A stretch of 64,000 nucleotides of DNA, taken from Microcebus murinus (Eukaryota > Chordata > Mammalia > Primates > Cheirogaleidae). The DNA lies in assembly GCF_040939455.1 (NCBI RefSeq), contig NC_134110.1:101027001-101091000 (forward strand), in the 5' to 3' direction. Positions 51,158 to 62,099 of the stretch are shown in pieces. Every line of letters begins with the position of its first letter. Within the stretch, counting starts at the first letter, position 1. Below the pieces are notes generated by a model. It was not told the DNA's origin. It ran no database searches and was given only the letters and a program-made list of their open reading frames with translations. A program made the translations under genes and the position numbers.

Positions 51158-51975
51158 GCCCACCTGTGCTGCACCTCCACCCGCCCACCTGCCGCGGCAC
51201 CTCCACCCGCCCACCTGCCCCTGCACCTCCACCCGCCCACCTGCCGCTGCACCTCCACCCGCCCACCTGCCCCTGCGCCTCCACCCGCCCACCTGCCCCT
51301 GCGCCTCCGCCCGCCCACCTGCCCCTGCGCCTCCGCCCGCCCACCTGCCGCTGCGCCTCCGCCCGCCCACCTGCCGCTGCGCCTCCACCCGCCCACCTGC
51401 CGCGGCGCCTCCACCCGCCCACCTGCCCCTGCACCTCCACCCGCCCACCTGCCGCTGCACCTCCACCCGCCCACCTGCCCCTGCACCTCCACCCGCCCAC
51501 CTGCCGCTGCACCTCCACCCGCCCACCTGCCGCTGCACCTCCACCCGCCCACCTGCCCCTGCACCTCCACCCGCCCACCTGCCCCTGCACCTCCACCCGC
51601 CCACCTGCCGCTGCACCTCCACCCGCCCACCTGCCCCTGCACCTCCACCCGCCCACCTGTGCTGTACCTCCACCCGCCCACCTGTGCTGTACCTCCACCC
51701 GCCCACCTGTGCTGCACCTCCACCCACCCACCTGCCCCTGCACCTCCACCCGCCCACCTGTGCTGTACCTCCACCCGCCCACCTGTGCTGCACCTCCACC
51801 CGCCCACCTGCCCCTGCACCTCCACCCGCCCACCTGCCCCTGCACCTCCACCCGCCCACCTGCCGCTGCACCTCCACCCGCCCACCTGCCCCTGCACCTC
51901 CACCCGCCCACCTGCCGCTGCACCTCCACCCGCCCACCTGCCGCTGCACCTCCACCCGCCCACCTGCCGCTGCAA
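51158..51975 (+). repeat. 26-bp minisatellite, about 32 units
   Basis: Tandem units of CCCACCTG, a 5-6 base variable core, and CACCTCCACCCG. Core variants are CCGCTG, CCCCTG, CCGCGG and a 25-bp form with TGCTG. About 26 units are 26 bp and 6 are 25 bp. A CGC-for-CAC change marks units 5-10 only. The + strand is C-rich and the minus strand G-rich. Because 26 is not a multiple of 3 and the unit has no stop in any phase, frames stay open on both strands. Confidence 0.98.
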
Positions 51976-53270
51976 GGCCCACAGGCCGACCGGGACGCTG
52001 CTTCCCTTAAAAGAGTTGATTTAGGACATGATTCTTCAAATAAGCTTTTAAGTTAGAATTTTATACCTGTGGAATTTCAACCACCAGAAGAAGTTTCCTT
52101 CTCTCCTTTTTACTAGGGAGATAATTTCTGTTGTTTTGAATTCTAACTTCAAGTTTTTTAAATTCAACCCCAAACTCAAAACATGACGCCTCTAGTTTAG
52201 TGTAGAAGGAGCAATGCTGCCCCTGTGTGGTGAAGTTTGATATTTCACTCTGTAGAAGCCAGATTTACAGGCAGAATAAAAAGGAGAAGCAAGTACTGTG
52301 AAGACGTTTATATTTTTGTTTCAAATAGCCCATATCATCATTTTCATTTTTGAACAAAAAGACTAGAACAAAAAATCTAATAGCTATTTTATAATATCCT
52401 TAGGGAAATTTTCTTTTGCTTTTTTAGTAACTAGCTCTCTATAACTGTAAAAATAAAGAATATTATTTAAGGTTATTTTTTAGCCAATGTAGTGCTCAAA
52501 GGGAAGGCAGCAATAAGTTCATAGATTTCTCCAAATCTTCTATTTTATGAAATAAATACAATAATAATTAAAATAATAATATCTATATAAATAAAGTTCC
52601 CACTCATCAGAAAATGGTGTATACGACAGACAGTGAGTTGAAGTTGAGGAGTCCTGGGAGGAGAGACAGCACTCTGCCTAGGAGGTCTTTCTTTCGAACC
52701 CATGAAACTGAGGCAGGCTGGAGGGGCTTGTGGGTGACGGTGGCCGTGTGGCAGGAGCAGCACGTACTGTGGGGAATCCAGGGAGAACAGCACAGAGACA
52801 CGCTGTCTGAGCTCCACCCCACCCCAAACCCTGTGGCCCCACACACTGCGTTTGAGCAAGATCCCTGGTGACTCGTGGGCACTTTAATGTTTGCGAAGCA
52901 TCGGGATAGAGCATCTGAAACAACCACGACCCACCCACTGGGAAAGAGGTGCTGTGGTCAGAGAACAACAGGTTAAAATGGGAGTCCCAGACTAGCGGGA
53001 CGAAGGCAGGTATCCACACTGCAGGTGCCGGGTGGTTTGAAATGCGTCTCCCAAGGACAATGTGGTGACTTCTGGGGAAGAAGAAGCTGCGATCCATTTA
53101 TTTATAGACGATTACGAATTCTCCTGAGCAATCCTGGATAGGTCCACCTGGGAGAAGGCATTGCAAGCACAGCAGCAGTGTTACCGGCCGTGACGACGCC
53201 AGTGCGGGTAAATTCCTGGTACGCGCTGGCCATTGCCTGGCCCCTGCTCGGTGGCTGCTGTGCATTGTTC
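51976..53270. other. Unassigned DNA
   Basis: AT-rich to about 52,600, then moderate GC at 52,640-53,100. Chance open frames on both strands. No repeat or gene recognised. Confidence 0.4.
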
Positions 53271-53274
53271 AATT

Positions 53275-53400
53275 GAACTTTTGCAACAACCTTTGAGGTG
53301 GTCAAACTGGGGTACCAGGAAACTAGTAATGTGCCGAAATCAAAGAGCTAGAAGGTGAAGAAAACAAGATTTGAACCCAGAATTTTTAGTGTAACATGAG
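53275..53400 (-). mobile_element. MIR SINE fragment, antisense
   Basis: GCAACAACCTTTGAGGTGGT, CCAGGAAACTAGTAATGTGC and GATTTGAACCCAGAATTTTT are the reversed MIR order. Confidence 0.7.
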
Positions 53401-53436
53401 CTATGGCAAATTTGTGCCAGACATATATTGAAGTAG

Positions 53437-53585
53437 CAAAGTATTTCTCAAAGTTTTATCCCAAGAAGTCTATTGAAATGCACATTCCTGGGCCCCAAAA
53501 CCGAACTTCTGAATCAGACAATCTAATGTAAGTCCAGGCATCTACCTCTTAAACTATTATCTCCAGATGATTCTGAGACAAGGGC
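53437..53585 (+). mobile_element. MER5A-like DNA transposon
   Basis: TTTCTCAAAGTTTTATCCCA, TGAAATGCACATTCCTGGGC, ACTTCTGAATCAGACAATCT and finally CCAGATGATTCTGAGA run in MER5A order (non-autonomous hAT-Charlie). Confidence 0.75.
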
Positions 53586-53699
53586 TACAAGGATGGCTCC
53601 AAGGGACACTGCCCCAGTAACAGGGGAGAACATCAGCTTTACTCTGTTTTACAGATTGAACTTAAGAGCGAGGTGTTACCTGCACAAAAGACCCTTCAC

Positions 53700-53830
53700 T
53701 TAAAAGAAGTTTGAAAATCAGCCTTAGCTTAGTGTTCAAAGTCCTACACCACCACCTTCCGGGCCAAACCCCTGCCATGCCTAGCCCAGACACAGAGTTC
53801 CACATGGAGGCTCTTTGTTTTTACTGAGGT
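53700..53830 (+). mobile_element. L2-like fragment, low confidence
   Basis: GTTCAAAGTCCTACACCACC and TTCCGGGCCAAACCCCTGCC resemble the L2 late ORF2 words, but the match is short. Confidence 0.35.
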
Positions 53831-54242
53831 ACTTGGGAAAGAGGCAGAAAATTTGAGGATATAAGGACTTTTGCTTTCTTTTGTGGAGAGGAATATTCAC
53901 TAGCATTTTTCTAATATTCAATTTCCCATTTTTAAACTAATTGACATTCCATCTAAATATTTTCATACTGTTTACATAAAAACACACCAAAGCATATGTG
54001 TTTAATGAATACGGTATGTCAAAGCGTGTAAAAATGAACTGAAAACTTAAACCTTTTCAAAAGTAAATATAACAAATACTCTTAAATACTTGCAATTTCT
54101 TAAAAGCGAACAAACCAGTACAATAATTAAACCCTTTAGTTGCACTAAAACTAATTCTAAAGTGCTATTAGCATAGATTTAAAAGTGCTTCTTCATAATC
54201 TCCATTCCATTCTTATCCTTATTTTTTCCTAGAGGTACTGTT

Positions 54243-54664
54243 ATGGCTTGCACTGTGTCTACCCCAAAATTCCTAAGCCCTAGGATCTCATAATGTGACC
54301 TTATTTGGAAATAAGTTCATTGCAGATGCATCCTTAAGGTGAGAGCAGGTTGGGCCCTGAGCCCAATAAGACTGGTGTCCTTACGAAAGGCAGGAATCTG
54401 GGTAACCAACACACAAAGAGAGTGCCACGTGAAGATCAAGGCAGAGATGCTGGTGATGATTCCATGAGCCAAAAAGTGAGAAAAGATTGTTAGCGAACCG
54501 TCAGGAGCTGGGAGACAGGGGTGGAGGAGATCCACCCTCACGGTGCTCAGAAGGAGCGGCTCTGCCCACCTTCAGCTCTGGCCTCCAGAACCGTATGGCA
54601 GCATCCCTGCTTAGGCCACCCACAGGGTTTGTGGCGCTTGTGATAGCAGCCCTAGGAAACTGAC
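54243..54664 (+). mobile_element. MLT1-type MaLR LTR
   Basis: AATGTGACCTTATTTGGAAA, TTGCAGATGCATCCTTAAGG, TGGTGTCCTTACGAAAGGCA, then GCCTCCAGAACCGTATGGCA and AGCAGCCCTAGGAAACTGAC: a clear sense-oriented MLT1. Confidence 0.85.
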
Positions 54665-54764
54665 GCAGGGAAAACCTTACTCACCTTATCCAGAGGATCC
54701 AGGCAAAGACAAACCAGCCAGGGCACTAGGTACAGGTGACGGCTGGTGATTGAGTCTGTGGGAC

Positions 54765-54985
54765 TGAGCAAAATATTTATTTCTAAGCCACAGAGGGTAA
54801 GGGGTGCCTCCCTGGAGTTCTTGGTTATGGATGTGAAACTCAGTGTGGTTCTACATTTTGGAGATTTATGATCTTAGAAACTGCTTGTGCAGAAGTCAAG
54901 GACATTAAATAAACTCATAACCGGGTTGTTTTAATGCTTTTTTACTTCCTCATTAAAATAGAGAATTGTAAGAATGTAGACCATT
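54765..54985 (+). repeat. Unnamed repeat, left copy of an inverted pair
   Basis: Related to 57,765-57,990 in opposite orientation. The core 54,858-54,881 (starting TTGGAGATTTATGATC) matches exactly over 24 bases, and similarity runs about 80-100 bases to each side. Other shared words are CAAAATATTT, GCAGAAGTCAA and AATGCTTTTT. Family unknown. Confidence 0.75.
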
Positions 54986-55499
54986 TTTATAAAATCCCTT
55001 CTCAAATTTTAGTATTTTGAAAGCAATAAAACCTTTTAACTCCTTTATAACTTCAAAGACTATTTTCTTCTCTAAGACTTGCAGGTGGCTCTGCTCAGAA
55101 GCACGTCCCGGAGTCCCCAGGGAGCCCCGCCCGGCTCCAGCGCTCCCAGTAAGGCCGGGCTACCTCCAGGGCTCCCGTGCCCCGGCTCCCGCCTTCTCAC
55201 GGGCCTCTGTGCTCACATTTTGCCTTTAGATTAAAAACTGGGCAAATTATTAGTTCTAACAAATCAGGAATACTTTGTTTCTTTTACAGCTGCAATCTTG
55301 TCCTAATAGTTACAGTTATTGAGTGTCTCATCTTACTAATAAACCAAATATGAGCCAAAGGCTTATTCTGAGAGAGGCCAAATTGAGTTCAGCTAAATCC
55401 AAACTTTTGGGTTATTGACATGACATCATTGCTTCTGTTCCCAACCCCAAGGCCATCAGCAGACAGCCAGTTAGAGGACTTTGGCCTTACATTCAACTC

Positions 55500-55790
55500 T
55501 TGTCAGGGACAGGTGCTGTGGACAGGTTCTAGGAATACACACTGGGATAGGTACGATGTAAAGGTATTAGAGACAGGTACTGGGCATGGGAACTGGGGAC
55601 GGGTATGGGGATAGGTCCTAGGGATGGATACTGGGAACAGGTTCTGGGATAGGTACTACAGATAGGTACTGGGGACAGTTACTTGGGATAGGTTCTGGGA
55701 ATAGGTACTGCACATAAGCACTGGGGATAGGCACCAGGAACAGGTACTGGCGATAGGTACAGGTGACAGGTACTGGGGACAGGGACAGCA
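55500..55790 (+). repeat. Degenerate minisatellite, about 14-18 bp units
   Basis: Variants of AGGTACTGGGGATAGGTAC and ACAGGTACTGG repeat across the region with substitutions and indels; some units read GGGAACAGGTTCTGGGATA. Poorly preserved units; simple or cryptic tandem origin. Confidence 0.75.
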
Positions 55791-56509
55791 CCCTCTGGGT
55801 CCCTGACACTGATCACACTCAAACGTGCTCACTGTCCCCACAGCATGTGCCTGTGCTCGCGCACAGAGGCACAGCGTCCATGCTCTGATAGTAATGATGG
55901 CTTGTCCCTTGTGTCCTGGAAGTCCACCGAAGAAGGTTCGTGAAACTTGGTAGGCATATAAATTCTGATGTAAAGTCAAAGGTGTCATCCAAGCTTGGAG
56001 AGGGGATCTCCTGCCCCCTGCAGGGCAGCACCCACAGAAGAGTAAGGCGCGGGTGGGCGGACTGCCAGGGCCTCGGTGGCGGGGGCGAGCAGGCTGTAGC
56101 CAGGAGGCCCTGCGGAGGCCTGGCTGCCAGGCGGGGGGCATGTGAGCAGCTGAGGAGGGGGCTGCACGGTGTCCTTGTGGATGGACACTGACCCTCCTTA
56201 CCCTCACACACACACACTGACTGATGAGGGTCCCTCTCCCGTCCTCGCAGACGGACACTGGCCATGGTGGGGTCCCTCACCTCGTCCTCACTGGTAAGTC
56301 CTTTCTGGTTGAGTTTTAGTAGCCACTGTTTCCTCTGCCCAGTCTCACCTGTCTCAGCACTTCAGTGAATCACTTTCCACTTAGTTTTAGTTGCATGCAT
56401 GTCTCTCTAGAAAGCAAGAGGGTCCTGCGGAATAGGGGCAAAGGCCTTTGGGTCAGACAAATATAAACAAGGGCACAGAGGAGAGAATACAGGTCTCTCA
56501 GGGCTATGT

Positions 56510-56690
56510 GAGTTCTAAGATGGTCCCATATTTTATTTCACTTTATCCTCGCAATAACCCAGTGGCTGGCACTGTTGTTCCACCTGTTTACAGCCGAGTG
56601 CCTCGCCCAAGACCACGCAGCTGGTAAGAGGCAGAGGGGTGCGTGTCCCTCTTGCACTGCACCGCAGGCCCAGCGCCCTGCCCTCACCTG
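56510..56690 (-). mobile_element. MIR SINE, antisense
   Basis: CTTTATCCTCGCAATAACCC, CCGAGTGCCTCGCCCAAGAC and ACGCAGCTGGTAAGAGGCAG are the reversed MIR order. Confidence 0.7.
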
Positions 56691-57300
56691 CAGAGGCTCC
56701 TAACTTCTGCCTCAGAGCTGTTGGGTTCCTCCCAGACCACTGGTTTCGCAGGCCCATCCCGCCGCCCACAGCGGGCCAGGGCAGTTTTAAGAGTTTCCTT
56801 TTCTCGAGATATGCAGTCTGCTGAGGTTTCCCGCGTGTATTTGGCTTGGGGTCCAAAACAAGCATTTGGCACACTGAAGAATGCTTCATCACTTCTCCAG
56901 GGGAAAGGAGTATTTGATAAAGGCCCCTCCTCTGCGGTCCACACCGCGCAGTGCCTCGCTCCCCCACAGCTGCTCCAGGCACAACTGCAGCCGCTTTTTG
57001 AAATATTTTCCATGACATTGTTCTCTTTGAAAAATTAGGTCTGGGCTCCTGCCAATTAGAGATTTGATGTAACCAAAGATCTTAATCCAGCTCGAGAACT
57101 AAATTCACTGAAAACAGAAAGCAAAACTGGGGCAAATGTGCTGTTTGCATTCCGACTGCGAAATAAGATCTGACCCCGCTCATATCTGGGAAGGGCTCCC
57201 ACCAGAGCTGTGGGAATCTTGCTCCACGATAGGAAATCTGGTTGGAGAAAGAACCTGCGATGCTTCTCTGTCTGACAAGATGGAACCCTTAGTTTCATGA
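56691..57300. promoter_or_regulatory. Non-repetitive block, possible regulatory element
   Basis: No repeat similarity seen. Contains TTTTTGAAATATTTTCCATG, CAATTAGAGATTTGATGTAA, CCAAAGATCTTAATCCAGC and GGCAAATGTGCTGTTTGCAT, a spread of homeodomain- and TCF-like words in mixed-composition DNA. Open frames exist on both strands but show no protein features. Regulatory role is inference only. Confidence 0.25.
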
Positions 57301-57764
57301 TGTTCTCACGTTAATCCCCAAAGCATGACCGGTTGGCAGACAGCACTGCCAGGAGGAAGGAATAAAAGTTCTAGAGAGTAGATGGAGACTGTTGGAGGCC
57401 TCCGTCAGTGAATTCCCTGTGACTCTTGCTTTCCTCCATTTGGTCCAAACTCCAAACTGTTTGAGCAAGACAAAATATTTGAAAGTTACAAAAAATAAAA
57501 AATCAGATATAATCTCTGAAATATCAGGTGATACTTGCCACTCTTTTAGTAAAACTTGAATCCACGTTGAAGCTTTTTGGAAACTCTGAAATGATATTCC
57601 TGATAAAAAGCCACCCAAAAGAGTCAAAAGGAAAGAAGAAAATAATCCTTGAAATTATTAAAGAAACAAGTCTTTTGGAAATGTGTCTGTACGTTCAAAA
57701 TACTAAACTGTTAGAAGTAATTTTCAAAATAATCATCTACATCTTAATAAAGTATTTATTAGGA

Positions 57765-57990
57765 TATAGAATTCCTTGCTGTCTATTTACATGAACAAAT
57801 AAAAAGCATTTTTAAAAGTATAATTATAAATTTGTTCACTTAATATCTTTGACTTCTGCATCAGTGGTTTCTAAGATCATAAATCTCCAAAGATTTGGAG
57901 CCACAATGGATTGTCATGTCCCTAACCAGTAATTTCCAGGAGGCAGCCCTTATTGTCTTTTGTTTAGAAACAAATATTTTGTCTAGTATC
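57765..57990 (-). repeat. Unnamed repeat, right copy of an inverted pair
   Basis: Antisense partner of 54,765-54,985. Exact core at 57,867-57,890 (ending ATAAATCTCCAA). The words AATATTTTG and TTGACTTCTGC pair with the left copy. Divergence outside the core suggests an old family rather than a recent duplication. Confidence 0.75.
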
Positions 57991-58789
57991 TCTAGAAAGA
58001 GACACTTTGAGGCCTCCTCTGCCAGATAAGATCAAGCTATGAAAACAGACTATTCGCCTGGTTCTACATGGTTTCCTATAGCAGCCATGCAGTGTGGAGA
58101 CGAAAGTTCTCTGAGTGTCTTCTCTCTGACCCCTGGCATCCCTCTCAACTGTGTATGTTTTAGTTCAGAATTCCCTGTCCACCTGTAAGGCATATATCTG
58201 TCCCCATCCCAGAAGCTTCAAATCCCCTTGTTGACATGCTACAGAAAAGGGCAGCCAGGGGTAACAGTGCTGCACTATTTTGAGTCAAGTATTTGGAGCC
58301 ATAACTTGTCAGGAACAGATAGGATGTAAAGAAGGAGCAGGAATCACTACTCCCAGTCAGGCCACATGTACACTACTGGAACCAGCGCCCAGCACTAAGT
58401 AGCAGCTGGAGCCCAGCCCCCAGCACCCAAGAAGCTGGCTCTGCTGATGGCCCTAGTGGAAAACTTATAAGACAAGTGTCAGATCAAACTCTACATGTTT
58501 AATTTACTTCTATTTTGGTGGCAGTAATAGTAGCATTAAAAAGAGACTACAAATGCAAAGTCTGTTAGGGGACAAAGCTGAGGCAATTAGAAGCTTCATA
58601 AATGCTTCTAAAACACTTGGTACTAAAAAATAATTCAGAATATTAATATGTGAAAATGCAGAATTTTCACAGATAGATATTTTACAGAAGTAAGCTTGTG
58701 CTAAAAACTTTTAACTTAAAAGCAGATTATGGGGATAGGATAGAGGTAGCACTCTAGACACAGGTAGTATGTGTCTCTTCCACAGAAAA
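57991..58789. other. Unassigned DNA upstream of the long L1
   Basis: No gene or named repeat recognised. Confidence 0.4.
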
Positions 58790-59284
58790 GAACCAGAAAA
58801 GTAAGCAGATCCTCATGTTTCAAACAGATCATCTAGGAGAGAACACTAGCAGTCACCAGGGAAGCAATGGGAAACACAAAAAGTGGGTAAGGAGAGGGGT
58901 CAGGGCAACCTGCCAGGATAGGGACTGGCTTCAGCAGAAGCTCCTAGACATGGGGAAACAGTAAGAGAAGCCCCCAGGGCTCCACTAGCCAAGGTGAGCT
59001 TTTATGATCTTTACTACAAGAGAACCTCCCAATCCACGTAGGCCTCAGCCCTACAATAGGGAGCTGCTTGGAGATTGCACAGAGATGTTGCTCCAGAAAG
59101 ACAACCCATGCAGAATCCCACAGGCATGCAAGCCTAGAGCAGCTTGAGCTAGGCACCAATCTGAAAGCCTACGTACCAGGGAATTGTGGGGGCACCTACA
59201 GCCATTGCATAGCTCCAGGGGGAGATAGAGGAGCCAGGCACTTCCAGGCAGCCCTGGGAAGGTTTCTACCACCCTGTTGAAGGC

Positions 59285-60305
59285 TGCTGTTGAGACTGAG
59301 ATGTGAGCAGACAGCATTTTCCACAGTTTCTCGCCCATGCTGCCTGCCTGAGTGGGACCTCAGCCTTTCTGGTCTCAGGTCCAACGTGCCATGTTGAGAG
59401 TTTGACACCGGGTGGCACCCCAACCTCAGGCTGCGTTTGGGCTTGCTGCAGCTGTAGCCCCTGCCTGGCTGGGAGGGGCACGGAAAGCAAGATTTCCAGT
59501 GCACGTCTGTGACAACGCCGCCATCCTACAGCCAGTCGCTGTGGGACCAGGTCTTGAGCAAACTACATTCCCCACAGTTTCCTGCCAGTGCAGCCTGACT
59601 AAGAAGGGCCCCACCCTCTCTTGTCATAAGTCTAGGGCACTCTTTTGGGAGTTTGAATTCATGCAGCTCTTAATTCTTGGGATGAATTCAGGCTGCAGCC
59701 CTGCCCATCTGAAGAGGGCCAGGAAAGCCCAAGTTCTCCTACATACACCTAGGACAGACCTCACAGCTCTGCTTACAGCTGCTATGGAACCAGGTTGCGA
59801 GCAGAAGGCACTGCTCCCAGCATCCTATGTACACTGTTTGCCTGGAGGAGGCCCCACAGTGTCTGGCCACAGGCACAAGGTGCGAGTGTAGGAGTTCAAA
59901 ACTGTGTAGCACCCCACCCTGAGGCTGAGTTCAGGCTGATGTAGCTGTAGCCCTGCCCAGCTGCAGAGGAACAGGGGAACTTAAGCTCTCCTACACAACT
60001 TGTGCCCTACACACCCACTGCCCTACCATGGGCCCCTGTGAGACTGAGACATGAGTGAACTGGACACCCCACAGTCTCTAGCCCATGCCACCTGCCCAAA
60101 GGGGTTCTGCCATCTTTGATTGCAGGCCAACATCTGGCACGATTTTGAGAGTTTAAGACTGAGTTTGTCTTACTCTCAGGTCAAATTCAAAGTGACATGA
60201 CAGCAGCCACCACCTGTCTGGGAAGGGACAGAGGAGACCCAGCTCTCCTAAGTACATGTAGAACAGTAAATATCCAACAACCTCTTAGAGGAAGTTGTGG
60301 GACTG
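59285..60305 (+). repeat. Tandem ~250-bp monomers in the L1 5' UTR
   Basis: Four successive segments align to each other. Anchors (CCACAGTTTC or its variants) lie at about 59,321, 59,572, 59,816 and 60,069, spaced 244-253 bases. Each then contains a GAGAGTTTGA/GGGAGTTTGA/GGAGTTCAAA/GAGAGTTTAA word, an AGGCTG/AGGTCAA word, a CTGCCTGGCTGGGAGG-like word and a CTCTCCTA-type word. A partial earlier copy may lie at 59,190-59,284. Substantial divergence between monomers means the array is old. Confidence 0.7.
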
Positions 60306-60979
60306 GGACCAGCCTGTCCAATCAATTGCAGTAACCAATAACACCAACACAGACCAATTGGGTCCTAGTGGGTGGCTCCACCACTGCTCATACCACCTCC
60401 CACATCACAACATCTTCTCAGGGCACATACCCAACTCTCTGCTCCAACTACTAGCTTCTGAGCAAGCCATGTGAAGGCTCAAGAATTGGGCCCCCAGGAC
60501 ACAATAAGACCACTCCCAGTGTAAGCTGCTCTGGGGCCTAAAATCAGACATACTCAGTCCACTGCTTCCACCACTGGGGCACAAAGACTGGCTCGACTAT
60601 CATTTAAGTCCTCAGCAAAACTTCACCACACCCTCAACTAATAACTATTTCCTAAGCCACCAAGAAAATCATAGATTACACTGACCCTATGTACTGGCTA
60701 AGAAATCATATAAAGATCACACTACTGCAGGCACGAAAAATCAAAGCCAGTGTCCTACTCAACTAACAACATGTGTATACACCTTCATGAAAAAATTCTC
60801 CCCTTCAAAAGCAATTTCCAAAAATTGTAACAAGTGACTGCTATATCAGATGTGCAGATACCAATGGAAGGACACAGGAAACATATAAAAGCAGGCAAAT
60901 ACGACACCACCAAAGGGCCACAACAATTGCCCAGCAACAGATCCCAATCAAAAATAATTTCATGTAATGCCAGATAAAG

Positions 60980-61949
60980 GATTCCAAATATTGATTCTAA
61001 AAGAGGTTCAATGAGATAGAAGAGAAATATGAAAACTAATACAAAGAAATCAGAACATTAATTCAGAATTCGAATGAGAAATTTTCCAAAGAGAAAGATA
61101 TTGTGTTTAAAAAACAAACAGAAATTATGGGGCTGAAAAGTTCATTGAAGAAAATACAAAAGACATTTGACAGCTTCAAGAATAGACTAGACCAAGCAGG
61201 AGAAGAATTTAAGAACTTAAAGACAGTTCTGGGGAATGGGCATTTATTGAAACCTTAAAAACTGTACCCTCATAATATGCCAAAATAAAAAAAAAAGACA
61301 GTTCTTTTGAAATAATTCAGGTAGACAAAAATAAGGAAAAACAATAAAAAAGAGTGAGCAAAAACTTTGAAATGTCTAGTACTGCATAAAGTGACTGAAT
61401 TTATGAATTATCGGTATTCCCAAGGGGGAAAAAAGATCAAAAAGTTTAGAAAACATATTTAAGGAAATAATCAATGAAAACTTCCAGGACTACTAAGGGA
61501 GTTAGACGTTCAGACACAGGAGGCTCAATGATCCCCAGGCAAATGCGTTGTAAAAAGGACTCCAACATGGCGCATTATAATCAGAATGACTAAAGTTAAA
61601 GTGGAAGAGAGAATTTGAAAATTAGCAAGAGAAAAGCCACTTACAAAGAAAAGTCACTTGTAAAGGAAACTCCATCAGACTAACAACAGACCACTCAGCA
61701 GAAAACTTAAAGGCCAGAAGAGAATGGGATGGCATTTTCAAAGTGCTGAAAGAAAAAAATTGCCAGCCAAGAATTTCATACTGTGCTAAGATAAGCTTCA
61801 TAAATGAAGGAGAAATAAAATCATTCCCAGACAAGCAAAGGCTGAGAGAATTGGTCACTAGAGTGGCCCTACAGGAAATACTCGAAGGAATCTTAAACAT
61901 GGAAATGACAGGTCAATATTCCCCACTACAAAAACACACAAGAACATAA
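60980..61949 (+). pseudogene. L1 ORF1 relic (RNA-binding chaperone)
   Basis: In intact L1s ORF1 encodes a coiled-coil, RRM and C-terminal domain protein that binds L1 RNA. Here the coiled-coil region (61,000-61,230) is decayed and interrupted by a short insertion at 61,231-61,293. The last 68 codons (61,743-61,949) remain open and show the CTD-like run NCQPRISYCAKISFINEGEI, ending at TAA 61,947. Frameshifts and stops prevent a full product. Confidence 0.75.
61231..61293 (+). mobile_element. Tiny 5'-truncated L1 tail nested in L1 ORF1
   Basis: 63 bases of an L1-like 3' end (CTGTACCCTCATAATATGCC then an A-rich tail), flanked by the exact 12-base duplication AAAGACAGTTCT at 61,219-61,230 and 61,294-61,305. 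Without the insert, the surrounding ORF1 sequence is continuous (AGTTCTTTTGAAATAATTCA). Confidence 0.85.
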
Positions 61950-62099
61950 AATGCACAGTTCTTATAAAACAATAGCACAAAGAAGGAAGAGAAAGGAATT
62001 AAATGACAACATGGGCAGAAGTTCAGCAAACCACAAAGACAAAAAGACTGAGAAAAAGAAACAAAGAAATTATAAAACAACTAGAAATCAACTAACAAT

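Noticed and set aside
51158..51975. CRISPR array
   Set aside because: Units are directly abutting with no unique spacers, the unit is not palindromic, and the host is a mammal.
51024..52056. Long open frames (about 260-330 codons) on both strands as proline- or glycine-rich protein genes
   Set aside because: They lie almost wholly in the 26-bp tandem array, appear in several frames at once, and encode the same cycling peptide; no splice, start or codon-use signal supports a gene.
58944..59891. Open frames of 60-160 codons within the L1 5' UTR as genes or an ORF0-like product
   Set aside because: They follow the GC-rich monomers and are not in an arrangement shared between monomers; ORF0 is an antisense frame in human-type L1 5' UTRs and no matching start or peptide could be recognised here.
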